Assembly: GCA_013398955.1 (NCBI GenBank)
Contig: VWPU01014813.1
Coordinates: forward strand, 21,363 to 85,362
DNA from: Callaeas wilsoni
Lineage: Eukaryota > Chordata > Aves > Passeriformes > Callaeidae
Direction: 5' to 3'
Length of the DNA: 64,000 nucleotides
Positions 12,771 through 25,481 of the stretch are shown in pieces (position 1 is the first letter of the stretch; each line of letters begins with the position of its first letter). Made by a program: the position numbers and the translations under genes. The notes under the pieces are model-generated. The model saw nothing but the letters and a program-made list of their open reading frames with translations. It made no database searches and had not been told where the DNA came from.

Positions 12771-12835
12771 GTGGGTACACACAAATGCTAGTGAAACAAA
12801 CATCCCATGAGAAACTTAAATGTCCTGATTTTTGT

Positions 12836-12955
12836 AGGCGTGGCACGTAGGGACATGGTTTAGTGCTGGACTGGTGAGTTAGGTTAATGGTTGTACTTGA
12901 TCTTAAGGGTCTTTTCCCTCAGATGCTTTAGGTCTAACCTATGATTCTATGTTTT
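12836..12955 (+). mobile_element. CR1 LINE 3' terminus, sense, old subfamily
   Basis: A block near GGACATGGTTTAGTGCTGGAC, then a decayed GGTCTTTTCC...CTAACC motif and TGATTCTATG, as in the common galliform/passerine CR1 end 'ggacatggtttagtggtggac'. Only about 120 bases survive. It begins roughly 65 bases past the 12770 splice donor. Confidence 0.8.
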
Positions 12956-13651
12956 GTTTAGACTGAGAATCCCAAACTTTGCTTAAAAACCAGAAATTAA
13001 GTACGAGAGAGTTAGGTTTAGCTCAATCTGGCTTTTTTAAAACGGTTGTTGAGATGTGGTGCTGTAGTCCTATCTGAGCTTTATTTTCACACAGTTTGAA
13101 AGGTGGTAACGGTCCTCTTCAGAGGAACAGAACAGAATTGGGGTGAAGGTCACCACATAGGAACATTGGAACACTGATACTGCAATTTAATGCATCTTTT
13201 CACATATTTTTCATAAACCAACAGCAGTCATAGAGTGAAATTAATGCTATTTTTAGGGATCTTCTGAAGGAAAGTAACAGTCCTATGGTTAGAATTGACC
13301 CCTTGAGAAAGCAACTGCCAAAATTTTATTTGTGGGCAGTAACTTATACAAGAGTACAGGAACAGTCACAGAATTTAGGCAGAATTACAAATTAAGTTTG
13401 TAATTTAATTTTTGTAATTTACAATTAAAACGGGCTCATGTCCAGAAAATGGAGTATGTATTACATGAGATGGAAGAAGCTGTTGTCTTAGAGTAAGAAT
13501 AATACAAATGCATTCAAAATCAGTTACATTACAGCAAAGAGAGTCTGAACACTGCCACAAATCTTTGTGTAGCACTGTTATCAAGATGCTCTCACAGAGT
13601 GGATGATGGATAATGCTGCCGTGGGAGCCTTGATTTCCCTTGCTTTGGTGT

Positions 13652-13735
13652 AAATCGTGGAATCACTTAGTCTGGAAAGGCCCTCTAGGATCATCAAGTC
13701 AGATGGCTAACCCAGCACTGCCAAGTCCAAGGCAA
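13652..13735 (-). mobile_element. CR1 LINE 3' terminus, antisense, old subfamily
   Basis: GTGGAATCACTTAGTCTGGAAAGG followed by TAGGATCATCAAGTC is the reverse complement of the CR1 end that reads GACTTGATGATC...CCAACC..GATTC. The copy is cut at about 85 bases. Confidence 0.75.
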
Positions 13736-14641
13736 AGTACTGCTGAGTTCGTAATTGCATGTCGTTTGTTGCATGAAGCCTAAAACGTCTGAGAATGCTA
13801 GAGCAGTGTGAGTGGATGGTGTGAGAACAACCAGAAGTGTCTGGCTGTGGATTTCCTGCAACGAGGACGCGTGTTGAGAACACCGAATCGCTGCTTGCTC
13901 ATCGAACAGTGAAAACTGTTCGTTAAAATCTGTTTAACTCCCTGGCGCCTGCCAGTGCTCTGGGGAAATCCGAATTGTGGTGCCAAAGGATTAAGTGCTA
14001 CATGTTGAAATGGTTTAATGTATTTAAACTGTGATGAGTGATCTCCACGAGGGAAGTCAGCTCGCTGATGCATTGGAAAAGAATAATCGGCTTGTGTATA
14101 AGCTATCCCTGCAGACTGCCTGTGGGTTTATTCCTGGATTAAAAAAGGGCTCACCTCGTGCTTCAGTGTGCAGCATGCCACAGTGGGATGGGTGGAAAAG
14201 CTGAGACTTTTGTCAGCTGGAACCCCTGCAATCTTTATTCCTTGCACTGGGAGTTCCTTGCGGTGTGGTACGGAAAGTGATTCTTGTCACCAGCATAGAC
14301 CCATGTTTATACCATGTCTAGTAGCACTTGACTGTAATTCACAGTGACATTTATTAGCAATAATTCTGTGCATATTGATGGAAAGCATACTTAGCAATTA
14401 CCTCTGAGCAGATTGTTCATGGGATGTTGTTGATTAGGAAGGTAATTGTGTGTGGTCTGCTGGTGAGGCAGGAAATGAGCTGCTCCTTGGCTCCTCTTTG
14501 GGTTTCCAGTTGGAGATGGTTCCTGTGAACTTCCTCAGGGTGTTGAGGTCCATAACATGCTGAGGTTACGTAGCCATTGGGTTTGATTCCTAAAAATCTT
14601 ATTTTTAAATATCTACAGAATGTGATAATAAGGTCTATACC

Positions 14642-14672
14642 TTCCTATAGCTCTTATGCTCAGCTATAGGAA
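14642..14672. repeat. Perfect 11-bp inverted repeat (hairpin)
   Basis: TTCCTATAGCT at 14642-14652 and its exact reverse complement AGCTATAGGAA at 14662-14672 are separated by 9 bases. Outside the perfect stem only scattered pairs continue, so a microRNA precursor is possible but not supported. Confidence 0.7.
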
Positions 14673-16508
14673 AGTGAAGTACCATCAATGAATTGTAATA
14701 AACTGTAGTTGTGCTAGGGGCTATTAAAAGTAGGCAGAAGAAAATGAAGTATTTTGTTGTTTGTATTTTTATAATTATGTGTAGCTTTCTTCAATTTTTG
14801 GTTTCTGCTTTTTGGAAAGTAGAATATTCCTGTTATTATTATATATTATACTTATTATAAAAATAGTATTAGTCTATTATTATAGGATTATTATTCATAT
14901 ATTCCTTTTACTTTTACATAGATTTATTAGTACTTTTACAGAAATTTTACTATCTTTGGTGAACATGCTTTTTAAAAATTAAGTTCTTAGTCATCTTTAC
15001 TGTTTTTTCATTTACCAGAGTTTGACATTATTTATAATTCTTCAATTGTAAGCAAGATAAAAAAAGCCTTATAAAAGACATTATTATATGAACTGTATGA
15101 TGTAAATAAAATATCCGCATTAAAAAAAGCTTTAATACAGTGTCTGAATTTTGAAGTTTCTGTATTTCCTTACTGCTTGGTCAGTAGTTATTAGAAAGAA
15201 CAGTAAAACTACCCAACGATATAAACAACTTCTCTACCCTGTGGTCCATTTTCATATGCTTTGTTCAGTCTCTTAGCCTTTTGAGAAAAGGTTACTGTTG
15301 TTTTCAGGATATTCTCACAACTCCTTTGGAAATCACCCTGTGGTGGTGTTTGTTTCCTTATGAACATCACATTTTGATCCTTCTGGCTGGACAGTGTATT
15401 CTGGTGCCATGTTCTCTGATTAGAGTACAGCACCTGGGAGCTCAGAGCACGTAACTGCAGCGTCAGCACGTCAGGATGCTCACACTGCAGTCAGGCCCCG
15501 CATCAGCACCTGCTCTGGGATATTTGGTGTGTCAGGGAAAAGTGTGTAATTGTAATCTGTGAGAGTCCTGGGTATGGAAAACATCCCTGTCACTGACTGC
15601 TCAGAAATACAAACTCTGTATGACACAGCTACTATTGTTTAGGTAGCATTTTTTACAGTTGCCTTATCTGGAAGAATTCTCCTCCCAGATGTTGCAGTTC
15701 ATATGCTTTCGCTTTTTCTGAATGTCCAGTTTGTGCTTTTCCCTGCTAGACTGTGCTTGAGGCTCAGAAGAAAGCTGTGCAATTGTGCTTTGTGTCATAA
15801 AATGGGATTTTTTTGAGGTTTGAGTGCATGGGTGTTCTTCAGCCTAATGAAGAAATTGCCCTGGACTGAGTCCCTGCTAATAGTGCTGTTCATTGATTTC
15901 CTTCAAGAGAAGGCCTACCATTAGCAGGAGTGTATTCTTTTTGAGAAGTTTCAGATGGTTCTTTAGCCCAAGAAGTGCAGACTTTGCCTCTTCATTCGTA
16001 ACTGGGAATTTGCTTATAATTTTGGAGAATATTGCAAATTTTGATTGCAGGAAAATCCACAGAGAGACTAAACCCATATACTTTAAGATTCAGCTTAAAA
16101 TTTCCTGATATCAATAAATCCAGAACTAAAGTCAGCATCTGCTCAGCTGAAGCTGGAATTAGTCTCACTGACATAAATCATTCATCTTTGCACTGTCAGT
16201 ATCCCATAATTTCTGCACAGTTTTTAACTGTATTGTGACTCAAAGGTGTAAGAGAGCAGGTGCTGAGTATTGTATTTTAAATCAGACCTTCAATTCTTTT
16301 AACTTGTTCCCTGAGCTGTAGTAGGAAGCTTTATTCATTATCTGTGGAGAAGTTTTGAAACACAAGGCTGATACCTTAGGATTTCACCTTTTATGTTTAT
16401 CATGTATTTGTAATCCTGTAATTCTCTAGTGTAGAACTCTAAACTCCATGCAGAGTGTCAGCTGCTGCTTTCCCATTTTGGTCAGACACAACAATTCCTC
16501 TCCAGGCC

Positions 16509-16824
16509 TGGGAATCAAGGACACCTCACTGTCTCAGGCCCGGAGAAATGTAAAACAACAAAAGTGAGTTGGGTGAGAGCAAACTTGGGGTAAATGACTT
16601 CATTACCTGAAGCTGTAATTGAAAGATTAACTCCCCATATGCAAATGGACCAAACTTATGAAAGTATGAAAACCCATGACCCGTGGTCCATTTTTGGGTG
16701 TAGCCCCTGGGGAGGGAGTTTGTCTGCCCTGAACCTACCTGAAGACCCTTCAATAAATGTAATGGCTTTTTATTCCCTTAATTTTGTCTGGCCTCTGTTT
16801 TTAGGTAAGCCCAAAAAGGCATCA
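16509..16824 (+). mobile_element. Probable solo LTR of an endogenous retrovirus (ERVL-like)
   Basis: About 316 bases run from TG (16509) to CA (16824). AATAAA lies at 16752-16757, 67 bases before the 3' end, followed by a T-rich U5-like stretch ending CCCAAAAAGGCATCA. Flanking pentamers are AGGCC (16504-16508) and AGGCT (16825-16829), a 4/5 match consistent with an old target-site duplication. The AATAAA...TTTTGTCTGGCCTCTGTTTTTAG arrangement resembles avian ERVL LTR ends as I remember them. No viral genes flank it. The 5' boundary is uncertain; a second TG lies at 16530. Confidence 0.5.
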
Positions 16825-17414
16825 AGGCTACTAAGGGCTGTTTGTGACGTATTAAAGCGAATATGAGGACATAGAGAAGAGAATAAATAACGACACATTT
16901 ACTGCTAGCCTTAAACGATTTCACGAGTGTTCAGCTATCACATAAAGGAAATGAGGGAAGGCAATTAGTTTATGTACTCATTATTAACACTCTGTAGTAG
17001 AAGCTGGAAATTTTTGAGAGTCATTAGAGCTGAAGATAAAGCACAAAATGTAAGGAAGCTCTAAGACTGTTTTGCAAGGAATTATTTTTTTCATTGCTTG
17101 TGTCCAGGTTCTGTATGAGTAACAGGGTAGAAAAACAAGTAGCATCTAAGGTGAGGATATACCTAGTTATGCCTGGATGTCTTACTGATATTAATATTAA
17201 GCACATCCACCAGATCAGGCCTTATCAATGTAGTTGTTAGATTCTTGAGAAGATGGAGCTGAACCAGTTTCAGAATTGGGGCCTCCTGGCATCTCTTCTT
17301 TCCTCTGCATAAGCCATTTTGGCTGTGTAGTGTGTACTAATCCAGTGTCTGTAATGTGTGTAACTTTGAAAAAGTAAAAACAAACAAAAAAATGGTATTA
17401 AAAAAATTTTAAAG

Positions 17415-17466
17415 TGTATATAAATATATATGTATATATATGTGTGTGCGTGTGTTTGTATATACA
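17415..17466. repeat. (TA)n/(TG)n microsatellite
   Basis: An interrupted dinucleotide tract changing from TA to TG units across about 50 bases, followed at 17469-17512 by an A/C-rich tract. It is likely length-polymorphic. Confidence 0.8.
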
Positions 17467-19701
17467 CTTATGAACCAAACCCAAAACAAACAAACCCGAC
17501 CAAAAAGTCAAAATCCATCAAATTACTTGCAAAATGAAATAATCCACGTTTGAGGACTTAAATATAGCTGATGAAAAAATGGCACTTCAGCATAACTGGA
17601 CATTTTAAAACCTGTGTGACTGCAGTCACTTCTGGAGTGGACTTTGGAAGATGCACCTGTGATTCGTCTCCCTGCTCTAATTTTATCTGGACAGGTTCAC
17701 CCTGTACTTACTTTCCCCAAGGCTTTAGAGGTCTTTGATCCAAGTATGTGATCTATTAATGTGAATGAGTCTTGTGTGTATTGTCTTTATCCTGCTATTG
17801 AAAGAGGCATTGTTTGTGAAAACACAGAGTGTTCCGTGTTTATAACTCTCTCTCACGTTATAGATTTGGCTTGCATCCTCCTCATTGTCTTGGCAAGATG
17901 AAAATTAAACAAGAATGTGTATGCCCCAATTGGGAAAAGGATACATTAATTATTGTAGCTGAATGACATTGATTACAGCAATTAAGCTTTTTTTTTAATG
18001 TTAAAGAACATCTTTCATTCTACGTGACTGTGCTAAGCCAGTGTTTTCTTTCTTTATTTTGAATATTGTCTTGAGGGAAAAGCCTTCTTTTATATTCAAA
18101 TAACCTTATTCTCTCTTCAGATGAGTTGTGCATACACTGTGGTGGAAGAAATGATGTTTTAAAAATGCACTCACTTTACTTTTTTAACCTTTTTCTCACT
18201 TTCTTCTGTTAGGAGAAAAACTAGGTACCTGTTGGGAACTAGTAGCAGTCTTGCCTTATAAGCATTTTCTAGGTTCAGAAAGCCTTAGGAAAATGTCACA
18301 TTCAAGTTACTTTAGAATATATTATCTGTGCTCTATTATTGGCTGTGGTTTCTGTCCAAGGTTAAATACTCTGAGCAGTTCTTGGTTTTACTAACAGGAG
18401 CTGCATTGTGTTACTCATGAGGGATTCTATATAAAGGAAACCATGTTTCCGTGACAAAAAACTGATTTCCTTTAGAATGTGCAGTTCACTAGGTGACAAT
18501 TTTTAATGTGTTTTTAATAAACTGATTGTGGAAAGAAATAATTTCGCTTTATAGTGAATATTCCCCCCGGTGTGCTTCTTAAAATTGAGTTCTGGACTCA
18601 AGAGCAAGCTTGGGTTAAGCAGAGTAACACTACTGTAACCTGGCTATAAAGCTGTGTTTATGGCAGGACTTCTTTATTTGAAAATACAAAATAAACGGGC
18701 ATTTGAGTAATTGTTGTGCTGCAATGCTGTAATGCACAGCTATGCCACTCTTAAGTCATTCAGCACTATAAAACCCTCCACTTCTTTATGTTTCTCATCA
18801 TAATTTTATTTTTGAAAGCAGAATAAATCCTGATGAGCCAAGAGATTTATCTTCTGGTTTTTTTTACTATTATGTGGTAACTTCAAGTGGTTTGATAAGC
18901 TTTTGCCTCAGTGAGTCTTAAAAATCTTTTGTTACAGTTGCTTTTAAAAATTGCTGATGTAAAATATGACCAGTTTTATTGCTTAGAATAGTTGCAAGTT
19001 TTTAAATTATTCTGAATCACTCTATGCACTTTATCACATTGTATATGACTGGAGAATGATTTCTGTTCCCTTAAAATGCACCAACTTGTCATTGAAATGT
19101 GTAAAACTTCTTCAATAACTAAATATATATTCATAAAAAATTGTATGTATATTACTCAAGAGCAGCAGTGACATGCTCAGTAGCTACATTCTTTTGACAT
19201 TCTTTTAGAAGGTTGCTCAGTGTATGTTAGACAAATGAAACTGTCGCTGATTATTCTTTGCTTGGGTTTAAAAAACAGTGGGAAAATATGTGAAGTGCCG
19301 GGAATTTTGAGAGGACATTTAACTGTGGACCAGTGAGAAGTCACCAGTGATTAGTTCAGCTGTTAATAATAACACTGTTTAATATAACCTTCTGTAAGTA
19401 GTAAAGGAAGGCTTGATGTGCTAAATATTAGCACGTTCCCACAATAGCAACATCTCATTTAATTTATGCAGTTGTTATTAGTTACTTCTTTTATGTAAAA
19501 GAGGGAAGGCATCACCATTTTCTCTGTTGATAATCTCAAGTGCTTTCTATTTCAGAAAAAAAAATCCTATCTTCTTTAACAGGTAGAACTTCTAGTGTTT
19601 GTTCTTTAATTAAGATATTGATCATCTGCATTTGTGTGTTTGAATCTTCACTTTGTTGAGGTGAACCTGCCCAGAAATCCTTTGCTATGTTTCTTTTTTA
19701 G

Positions 19702-19774
19702 GAGCAGAGCCTGAAGACCTCATAGAAGAGTTGCTGTGTTGCCTCATCCAGCTCATTGTTGAAATTCCCCTCTT
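19702..19774 (+). CDS. DYM: dymeclin, fifth coding exon (residues 142-166)
   Basis: A 73-base exon with acceptor ttctttttttag and donor gtaagt. It encodes GAEPEDLIEELLCCLIQLIV plus EIPL, matching the acidic then leucine-rich segment of dymeclin (human DLLEELLCCLMQLI). Split codons are G|GA (Gly142) and TT|A (Leu166). Placed by similarity, phase and splice sites. Confidence 0.94.
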
Positions 19775-21234
19775 GTAAGTAGGCTTTTTTATTTTCTTTT
19801 TTTTTTCCTTAGTCTTCTTTTATAAACTGAGCATTTGAGAGACTATGAAACTTGTAGTAATGGGTTTGTAATGTTTAAATAGTTGTATTTGAATGTTCCA
19901 TGTGATGGAGCAGTGCAGATAATGATAAGCTGCTGCCAGTGCCAGCCCTGAATATTCTGTTGGAAGAAGTACATGATGAACATCTCACACCCAGTTCAAA
20001 CCATCAACAGAAGTTATTCCGTTTGTTTCAGGTACCCCTGTCAGCACACAGACAGTAACTGGTGGAAATGGTTGTGCTCATGGTACAGGGGAAGGTACAG
20101 TGGAGGTGTCACTTCAGCTCTGGGGTATGCAGTAAGGTGAAAACTAAAGTTCTTCTGCAGTTCTGTGGGGGTTTAAATTGCAAAAATAAATAATATTGTG
20201 CTATTTAATACTGATTTCTGAAATTCCAGTGAATTGATGTCTGAAGAAGGGACAAGAGAAATGAATAAGTGGGATGTTTCTGTAGATCTCCAGATTTGTT
20301 TACATGGCTTTTTTTTCATGCATCTGTTGTATTTGAGAGGTGTTGATTCCACAGCTTGTTGGGATATGTGTCATAAAACATACTTCAGTGTTTTATGTAG
20401 GAGAGCATGCTTTGTTCTTTGGAAATAAAAGTGTTCTTTCGCTTTTGTGGAAGTGTTCCGATGAGCTTTAACTTTTTTCCCCATGATAAACTTTACTAAA
20501 GGTCGAGTGCGCAGTGTCTTTAGTGTTAAATTGCGTTGTAGTCTGTGACTAAAACGTAGTGCCCCAACTGAAGCATCAGGGCTTTGAAAGAGTTTCAGAT
20601 TGTCTGTTACAGTGTAGTGTAAAGCTTTGCTATCTTGTAGCTGAGATTGTTCTTTTGGTTGGAAAGCTGAGAAAGAGGCAATGTTTTTTGAAACAGTGCC
20701 GTCATTAAACACAGCTCTGTCAACGTTAATGTGAGGGATTTGTGTAGGTAGAGTGTAATGAATTAGTGGTGTGATTCAGAGTGTCATTCCACAGAGCTTG
20801 TCAGGACTTCCTGGAACAGATACACGCTTTGTTTGGAGCAGATTAGAGGAAGTACAAAGGGCCGAGAGGACTGTGATATACGGGCAAGTTCATAAATCCT
20901 GCAGGGTTTTATTTTTCTTTCTTGGAAGTACCAGAGTGTGTGTGTAGTCCCGTATCCTTTATTCTGCCTTTCCGGCAGAAGAAAACACGCCTGCATGATT
21001 GTTCCTCACCCATTTCAACAACTGAACCTGTCAGCATCTCTGTTTCTCTGTGAATGTGGCTGCTGCAAGTGGAAGCAGCTGCTGCAAGCACTTAGATTGC
21101 TATAAAATCTAGTGATAAAGTGGCTTATTTAAAAAGAAAGTTATAAAGCCTGTCCATAATTTAATATCCAGATATATCAAAACCTTACATTTCATAAGAG
21201 AGAGATGTGGAAGATTTTTGGTTTGTGGTGGTGG

Positions 21235-21255
21235 TTTTTTTTTTTTTTTTTTTTN
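21235..21255. repeat. T20 homopolymer ending in an ambiguous base (n)
   Basis: Twenty T residues are followed by the only n noticed in the window, at 21255. The n marks an assembly or base-calling uncertainty in the homopolymer, so its true length is unknown. Confidence 0.9.
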
Positions 21256-22346
21256 TCAAGTAAGTTGTTTTAGCTAAATTTCTCCTGAAATAGCATGTTT
21301 CTGATTGCTAATAAAATAGTAACACTTACAAAAATGTATATTACTGTCTTGTTTATCACTAGAGTATGTTTAAGAATGTGATAATGCCTTAACTAAGAAT
21401 TTTGTTCCCATATCATCAAAGGGAAAGTAAGTAGGGGAAAGGACATACTGGAGAACTTGCTTTCTCTAATACACGGTCCAAATATGTTCTTTGTAAAGCT
21501 GTTATAAGATATTACTTTATTATTAATTTTGTTCAAGAGAGTGATCAGGATTGTTTTCACAGTGAGTTTACTTCTTGCTTACCTCCTTCTCTCTGGTCAG
21601 ATATCACTAGAGATTCTTTCCCTATTTCATTTCAAGGGAGTAGTCCATTTCTGTCTTTAGCTGGAATAAATCAAGAGACCTGCAAGCCTAGTATGTGAAT
21701 TTGGGGAAGGAGTAGATTGAGTGGAATACATGAAATATTCAAACTTGTAATGATTTCAGTGTCAGGACTTAGGATCATCTGGGAGAGAACAGACAGCTTT
21801 GGCAGCTTGCAGTGGCACCATAACAGAGTATCTGTCTGTAAAGCTGCTGTTAAAGATGAATTTTTGTTGTGACAGACCATTAAAATCTCCATGCTGAGCT
21901 GGTCTTCGAAGTGTCATTCAGAATAGCAAAGATTTTGTTAGGAGCATTCAATAGCCTTAACAGAGGATTGTGACAATTAGTGTGTCCCTTGGGTTCTGTA
22001 GATGCAGTTTGGTGAAGGAGTGGATACAGCTGGCAGCTGCTGCCTGAATATATTGCTTGTCTGCACCCCAGTTAAAGCTTATATTTTTCTCCTTCACTGA
22101 AACTGTAACATTGTTTTAAAGCATGGAAAGCCATCTCCATGTTCCCAATGCAGGAACAGAGGTCCCTGTGCAGCTGTCTTGCACTCCTTCCTTTTGAACT
22201 TGTTCTGAATGTCATGTCAGGTGCTTGGGATACCCGTCTGTGGTATTTTGCAGGCAGGTACACAGTTATTTCAGGCCGGTTGCAGAGCAGCCCTGAAGAG
22301 AAGGATTTTGGTATATCTGGTGATACCCCAGAAGCTGTGAGAGGCT

Positions 22347-22973
22347 GGACATGCCCCAGCCATGTGCACTGGCACCCAGAAACGCCCGTGCCCTGGGCTG
22401 ATCCCCCAGCGTGGGCAGCAGGGCAGGGGGGATTCTGCCCCTCTGCCCCGCTCAGGTGAGACCCCACCTGCAGCGCTGCCTCCAGCCCTGGGCTCCAACA
22501 GCACAAGGACCTGGAGCTGCTGGAGCCAGTCCAGAGGAGCCCACGGAGATGCTCCCAGGGCTGCAGCCCCACCGCTCTGGTGCCAGCCTGGGAGAGCTGG
22601 GGGTGTTCCCCTGCACAAGAGAAGGCTCCAGGGAGAGCTCAGAGCCCCTGCCAGTGCCTAAAGGGGCTCCCGGAGAGCTGGAGAGGGACTGGGACAAGGC
22701 ATGGAGGGACAGGACAGAGGGAATGGCTTCCCAGTGCCAGAGGGCAGGGCTAGATGGGATATTGGGAAGGACTTCCTGGCTGTGAGGGTGGTGAGGCCCT
22801 GGCACAGGGTGCCCAGAGCAGCTGTGGCGGCCCGCGGATCCCTGGCAGTGTCCAAGGCCGGGTTGGACAGGGCTTGGAGCCACCTGGGGTAGTGGAAGGT
22901 GTCCCTGCCCGTGGCAGAGGTGGGACTGGATGAGCTTTGAGGTCCCTTCCAACCCAAGCTATTCCAGGATTCT
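22347..22973 (+). mobile_element. CR1 LINE, GC-rich subfamily, sense; longest copy in the window
   Basis: About 630 bases. It starts with the GAGGCTGGACATG...CAGCCATGTGCACT block (part of the ORF2 reverse-transcriptase tail) and continues through GTGAGACCCCACCTGCAG and the TGCACAAGAGAAGGCTCCAGG segment. The ORF2 end follows (GKDFLAVRVVRPWHR, then a KAGLDRAWS-like end), and the terminus at about 22973 is AGGTCCCTTCCAACCCAAGC..ATTCT. The coding frame is broken across several frames, so it is dead. The 5' end is truncated. Confidence 0.9.
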
Positions 22974-25481
22974 AAGAGTAAGAAGTTAGGGCTTGGCAGG
23001 GACACTGAATTCGTGAAGTCTCCAGTCTTTTCCTCAGTATCGGCAGATGTCACTCACCTCTGAGCTTGCTGTCGTTATCAGCCTTGGCAGAATAAGCTCA
23101 TTTCTGCCTACGAAACAACCTACAGCATACTTGGAAATTGCAGGTGGACTGTCTTTCTCAGAATTAATAAGGAAGGTGTGGGATGTGGAATAAGATAAAT
23201 GTCAAATCTCTGTCCCTTGTTATGAAACATAACTTTTTTTTTGTTGTTGGGAAGGCTGCAGAGTCTTTATGGGAGGAAGAGCATTTCTGGGAGTGTCTCA
23301 GTTTTTTACAGGGAATTTAAGAAAATCTTTCTTAAAGTTATTTGTATTGGAAAAGGCAAATGTGCTTTGAGGCAGAAATAGGTTGCAGTAGGGACTCTGG
23401 GACTCTGCAGCATTGTGATGCTGTGTCTGAGAGTTATTAAAAATATCTTGAATTACCTTTCTGAAAAACAGGCTTCGCTGCATTGTACAAAGTGCCAGGG
23501 ATAAAGGTTTCAGGTTTAATTTTATAGAAAATGCAGTATTCAACAATTAGACTTGTGCAGTCCCTTATAACACTTGTGTTACCGTATGTTGATGTTTGAT
23601 TTATGGTTCCCTTGGGTGCACTATGGATACTCTGCTTTTTCTTTGGTTTTGCTAATGTTAGCACTCAAGAGTTCACACTCATGATTCGAATTGCATAGTC
23701 GGCAAAAAGATACAATGTTAGTATTTAATTGTATGACTTTTATGTAGAAACTATTGCTAACATTTTGTTGCAGGATGGAGCTCCCAAAGCTTTAAATTAT
23801 AAAGGCTTCTTTCAGCAGCTTGTTAAGAGCTGGTATCCATAACTGAACATCTGGTTGTTATCAGTGCATTTTCACTTCATTAAAAACTATAAATGCATGT
23901 GGAGGAAAAATGAAATACTGTGATCTAGTTACATCACTCCTAAGTAGCACCCTGTGGTGCCAGTACAAGTTAGTTGATATTTCTATTACGTTCCCTTATT
24001 TTCTCTAGTTATGGTTGTTTTAGGGTGCAGTCATAGTTGTTTGGAAGTTTAAATGTTGACAATGTTTTGACTCATTTAGGGATCCTTGCTGCATGTTATG
24101 GGAGCTTAAAAGTCAAATGTAGGAGGAAGAAAGGCAATATAATTGATTATAAAGCTCTACAAAATAACTGCGGTGTAGGAAAGGTGCCATATAGAGATCA
24201 TGAGAAATGTTTAGACTTTTTTTCTTGTCAGTTGTGAGCAGAAATGAGATTAAGAAATGTTTTCTGTTCTGGCTCAGGAGTGCCGTATTTTAATTATTTT
24301 TGTTACTTTCAAAAGAATAGGTCAGAATAGTGCTTTTTAAAAAGAGTCTATTCAAGAATTTTTTATCAGGATTGTAGTAGCTCCATTATTTGGATAGCTA
24401 TGTGACTTTTGCATTTTTGGCAGCTTTGTCTAATCATCAAAGGCATACTTCCATCTGTTGAAACTGAGGTTGAAGGTAGCGAAAACATCCAAACTGAGAG
24501 AGATTTGTGTTGCTTCACTTTGAAGAGCCTCGAAGTTTAAGACTATTGTGCTCTGTTTAGGAGGGGTCTGATTCATTTAAAGGGAGTTTTATTTGCTGCT
24601 GCACCTTGGAGTGATGCAGCAAATAAAATATATTTGTGTATTTGGAAGATGCTCTTAATCACTCATATCCTTATTTCTAATGGTAGAAGTGCGGTGTTTT
24701 AAGTGTCTAAAGATCCTGAGCAGGAGAACCTTTATCTGTACCACATATTCTTACTTTATTCTAGTTTAGTTTTTATTTTAGACTTAGATCAGTATTTCTC
24801 TATGATCTATCTATTCACTAGGTGCGCTTTAATTTGTAACAAGCTTCCTCGCCTCAAAGCATAGTATCAGAGATCTGTACAGTTTTTCATAGATTGTGCT
24901 GTGTATCAAATTCCTAATAATCTGCTTTCTGATATGCTTTTCAGCTCTGTTTCCACAAAAGATGATGGGTATTGCAAAACCTCTGGTTGCAGGTATTTGG
25001 GTCTTGACAGCAAAGACACAGAGAGACTGCAGAGCGGGTCTGCCTTTCACTTAGGCTGCATCAGTGAAATGCAGGATGTGATTGCTGCAGTCTCTGTAGA
25101 ACTCGCTGATGATTTAATGTAGTTTGTTCACCTGGGTCATCTTCTCTTTCCTGGGAGTTGGAAGCTACACCTGAGAGTCACTGCAGCTGTCCGTTTTTGT
25201 GGCAATTTGGGCCACATTAGTTTTAGTGGATATTGGTAACAAGACTTGGTGATATGAAAAGTAAATAGAGAATAATACAGCTTCTCTGTGCAACATTTAA
25301 AAGTCCAGAACTTCTTCTAGTATTTTAATCTGTAGAGAGAAGAAATAAATGTCAGTGAGGTGAAAATGTACACAGTCACATAGTCTCAGATGGTTTGGGA
25401 ACAGGTCTGTGAAAAAAGGCTCTTGAGTCCAGCTGTCATGTTAATCCTTTAGGTACTACCTTTAGAGTATTTCCATATTGT

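Larger units (their letters stand above)
12771..19701 (+). other. DYM: DYM intron 5 (6.9 kb)
   Basis: Contains CR1 ends at 12836-12955 (sense) and 13652-13735 (antisense), an LTR-like remnant at 16509-16824, a perfect hairpin at 14642-14672 and a TA/TG repeat at 17415-17466. The stretch 17520-19690 is AT-rich, with no open frame of note and no recognised element. Confidence 0.85.

Noticed and set aside
16594..16866. 90-codon + strand frame
   Set aside because: It falls inside the LTR-like remnant and crosses its polyadenylation signal; no viral protein motif is present.
17270..17467. Frame encoding a Tyr/Ile repeat peptide
   Set aside because: Produced by the TA/TG microsatellite.
20371..20712. 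113-codon - strand frame
   Set aside because: No recognisable domain and no support from splice sites or similarity; treated as chance.
22072..23053. Several 99-166 codon open frames on both strands
   Set aside because: They lie over a GC-rich CR1 copy. Only the short + strand RT-tail motif (GKDFLAVRVVRPWHR-like) is meaningful, and it is frame-broken.
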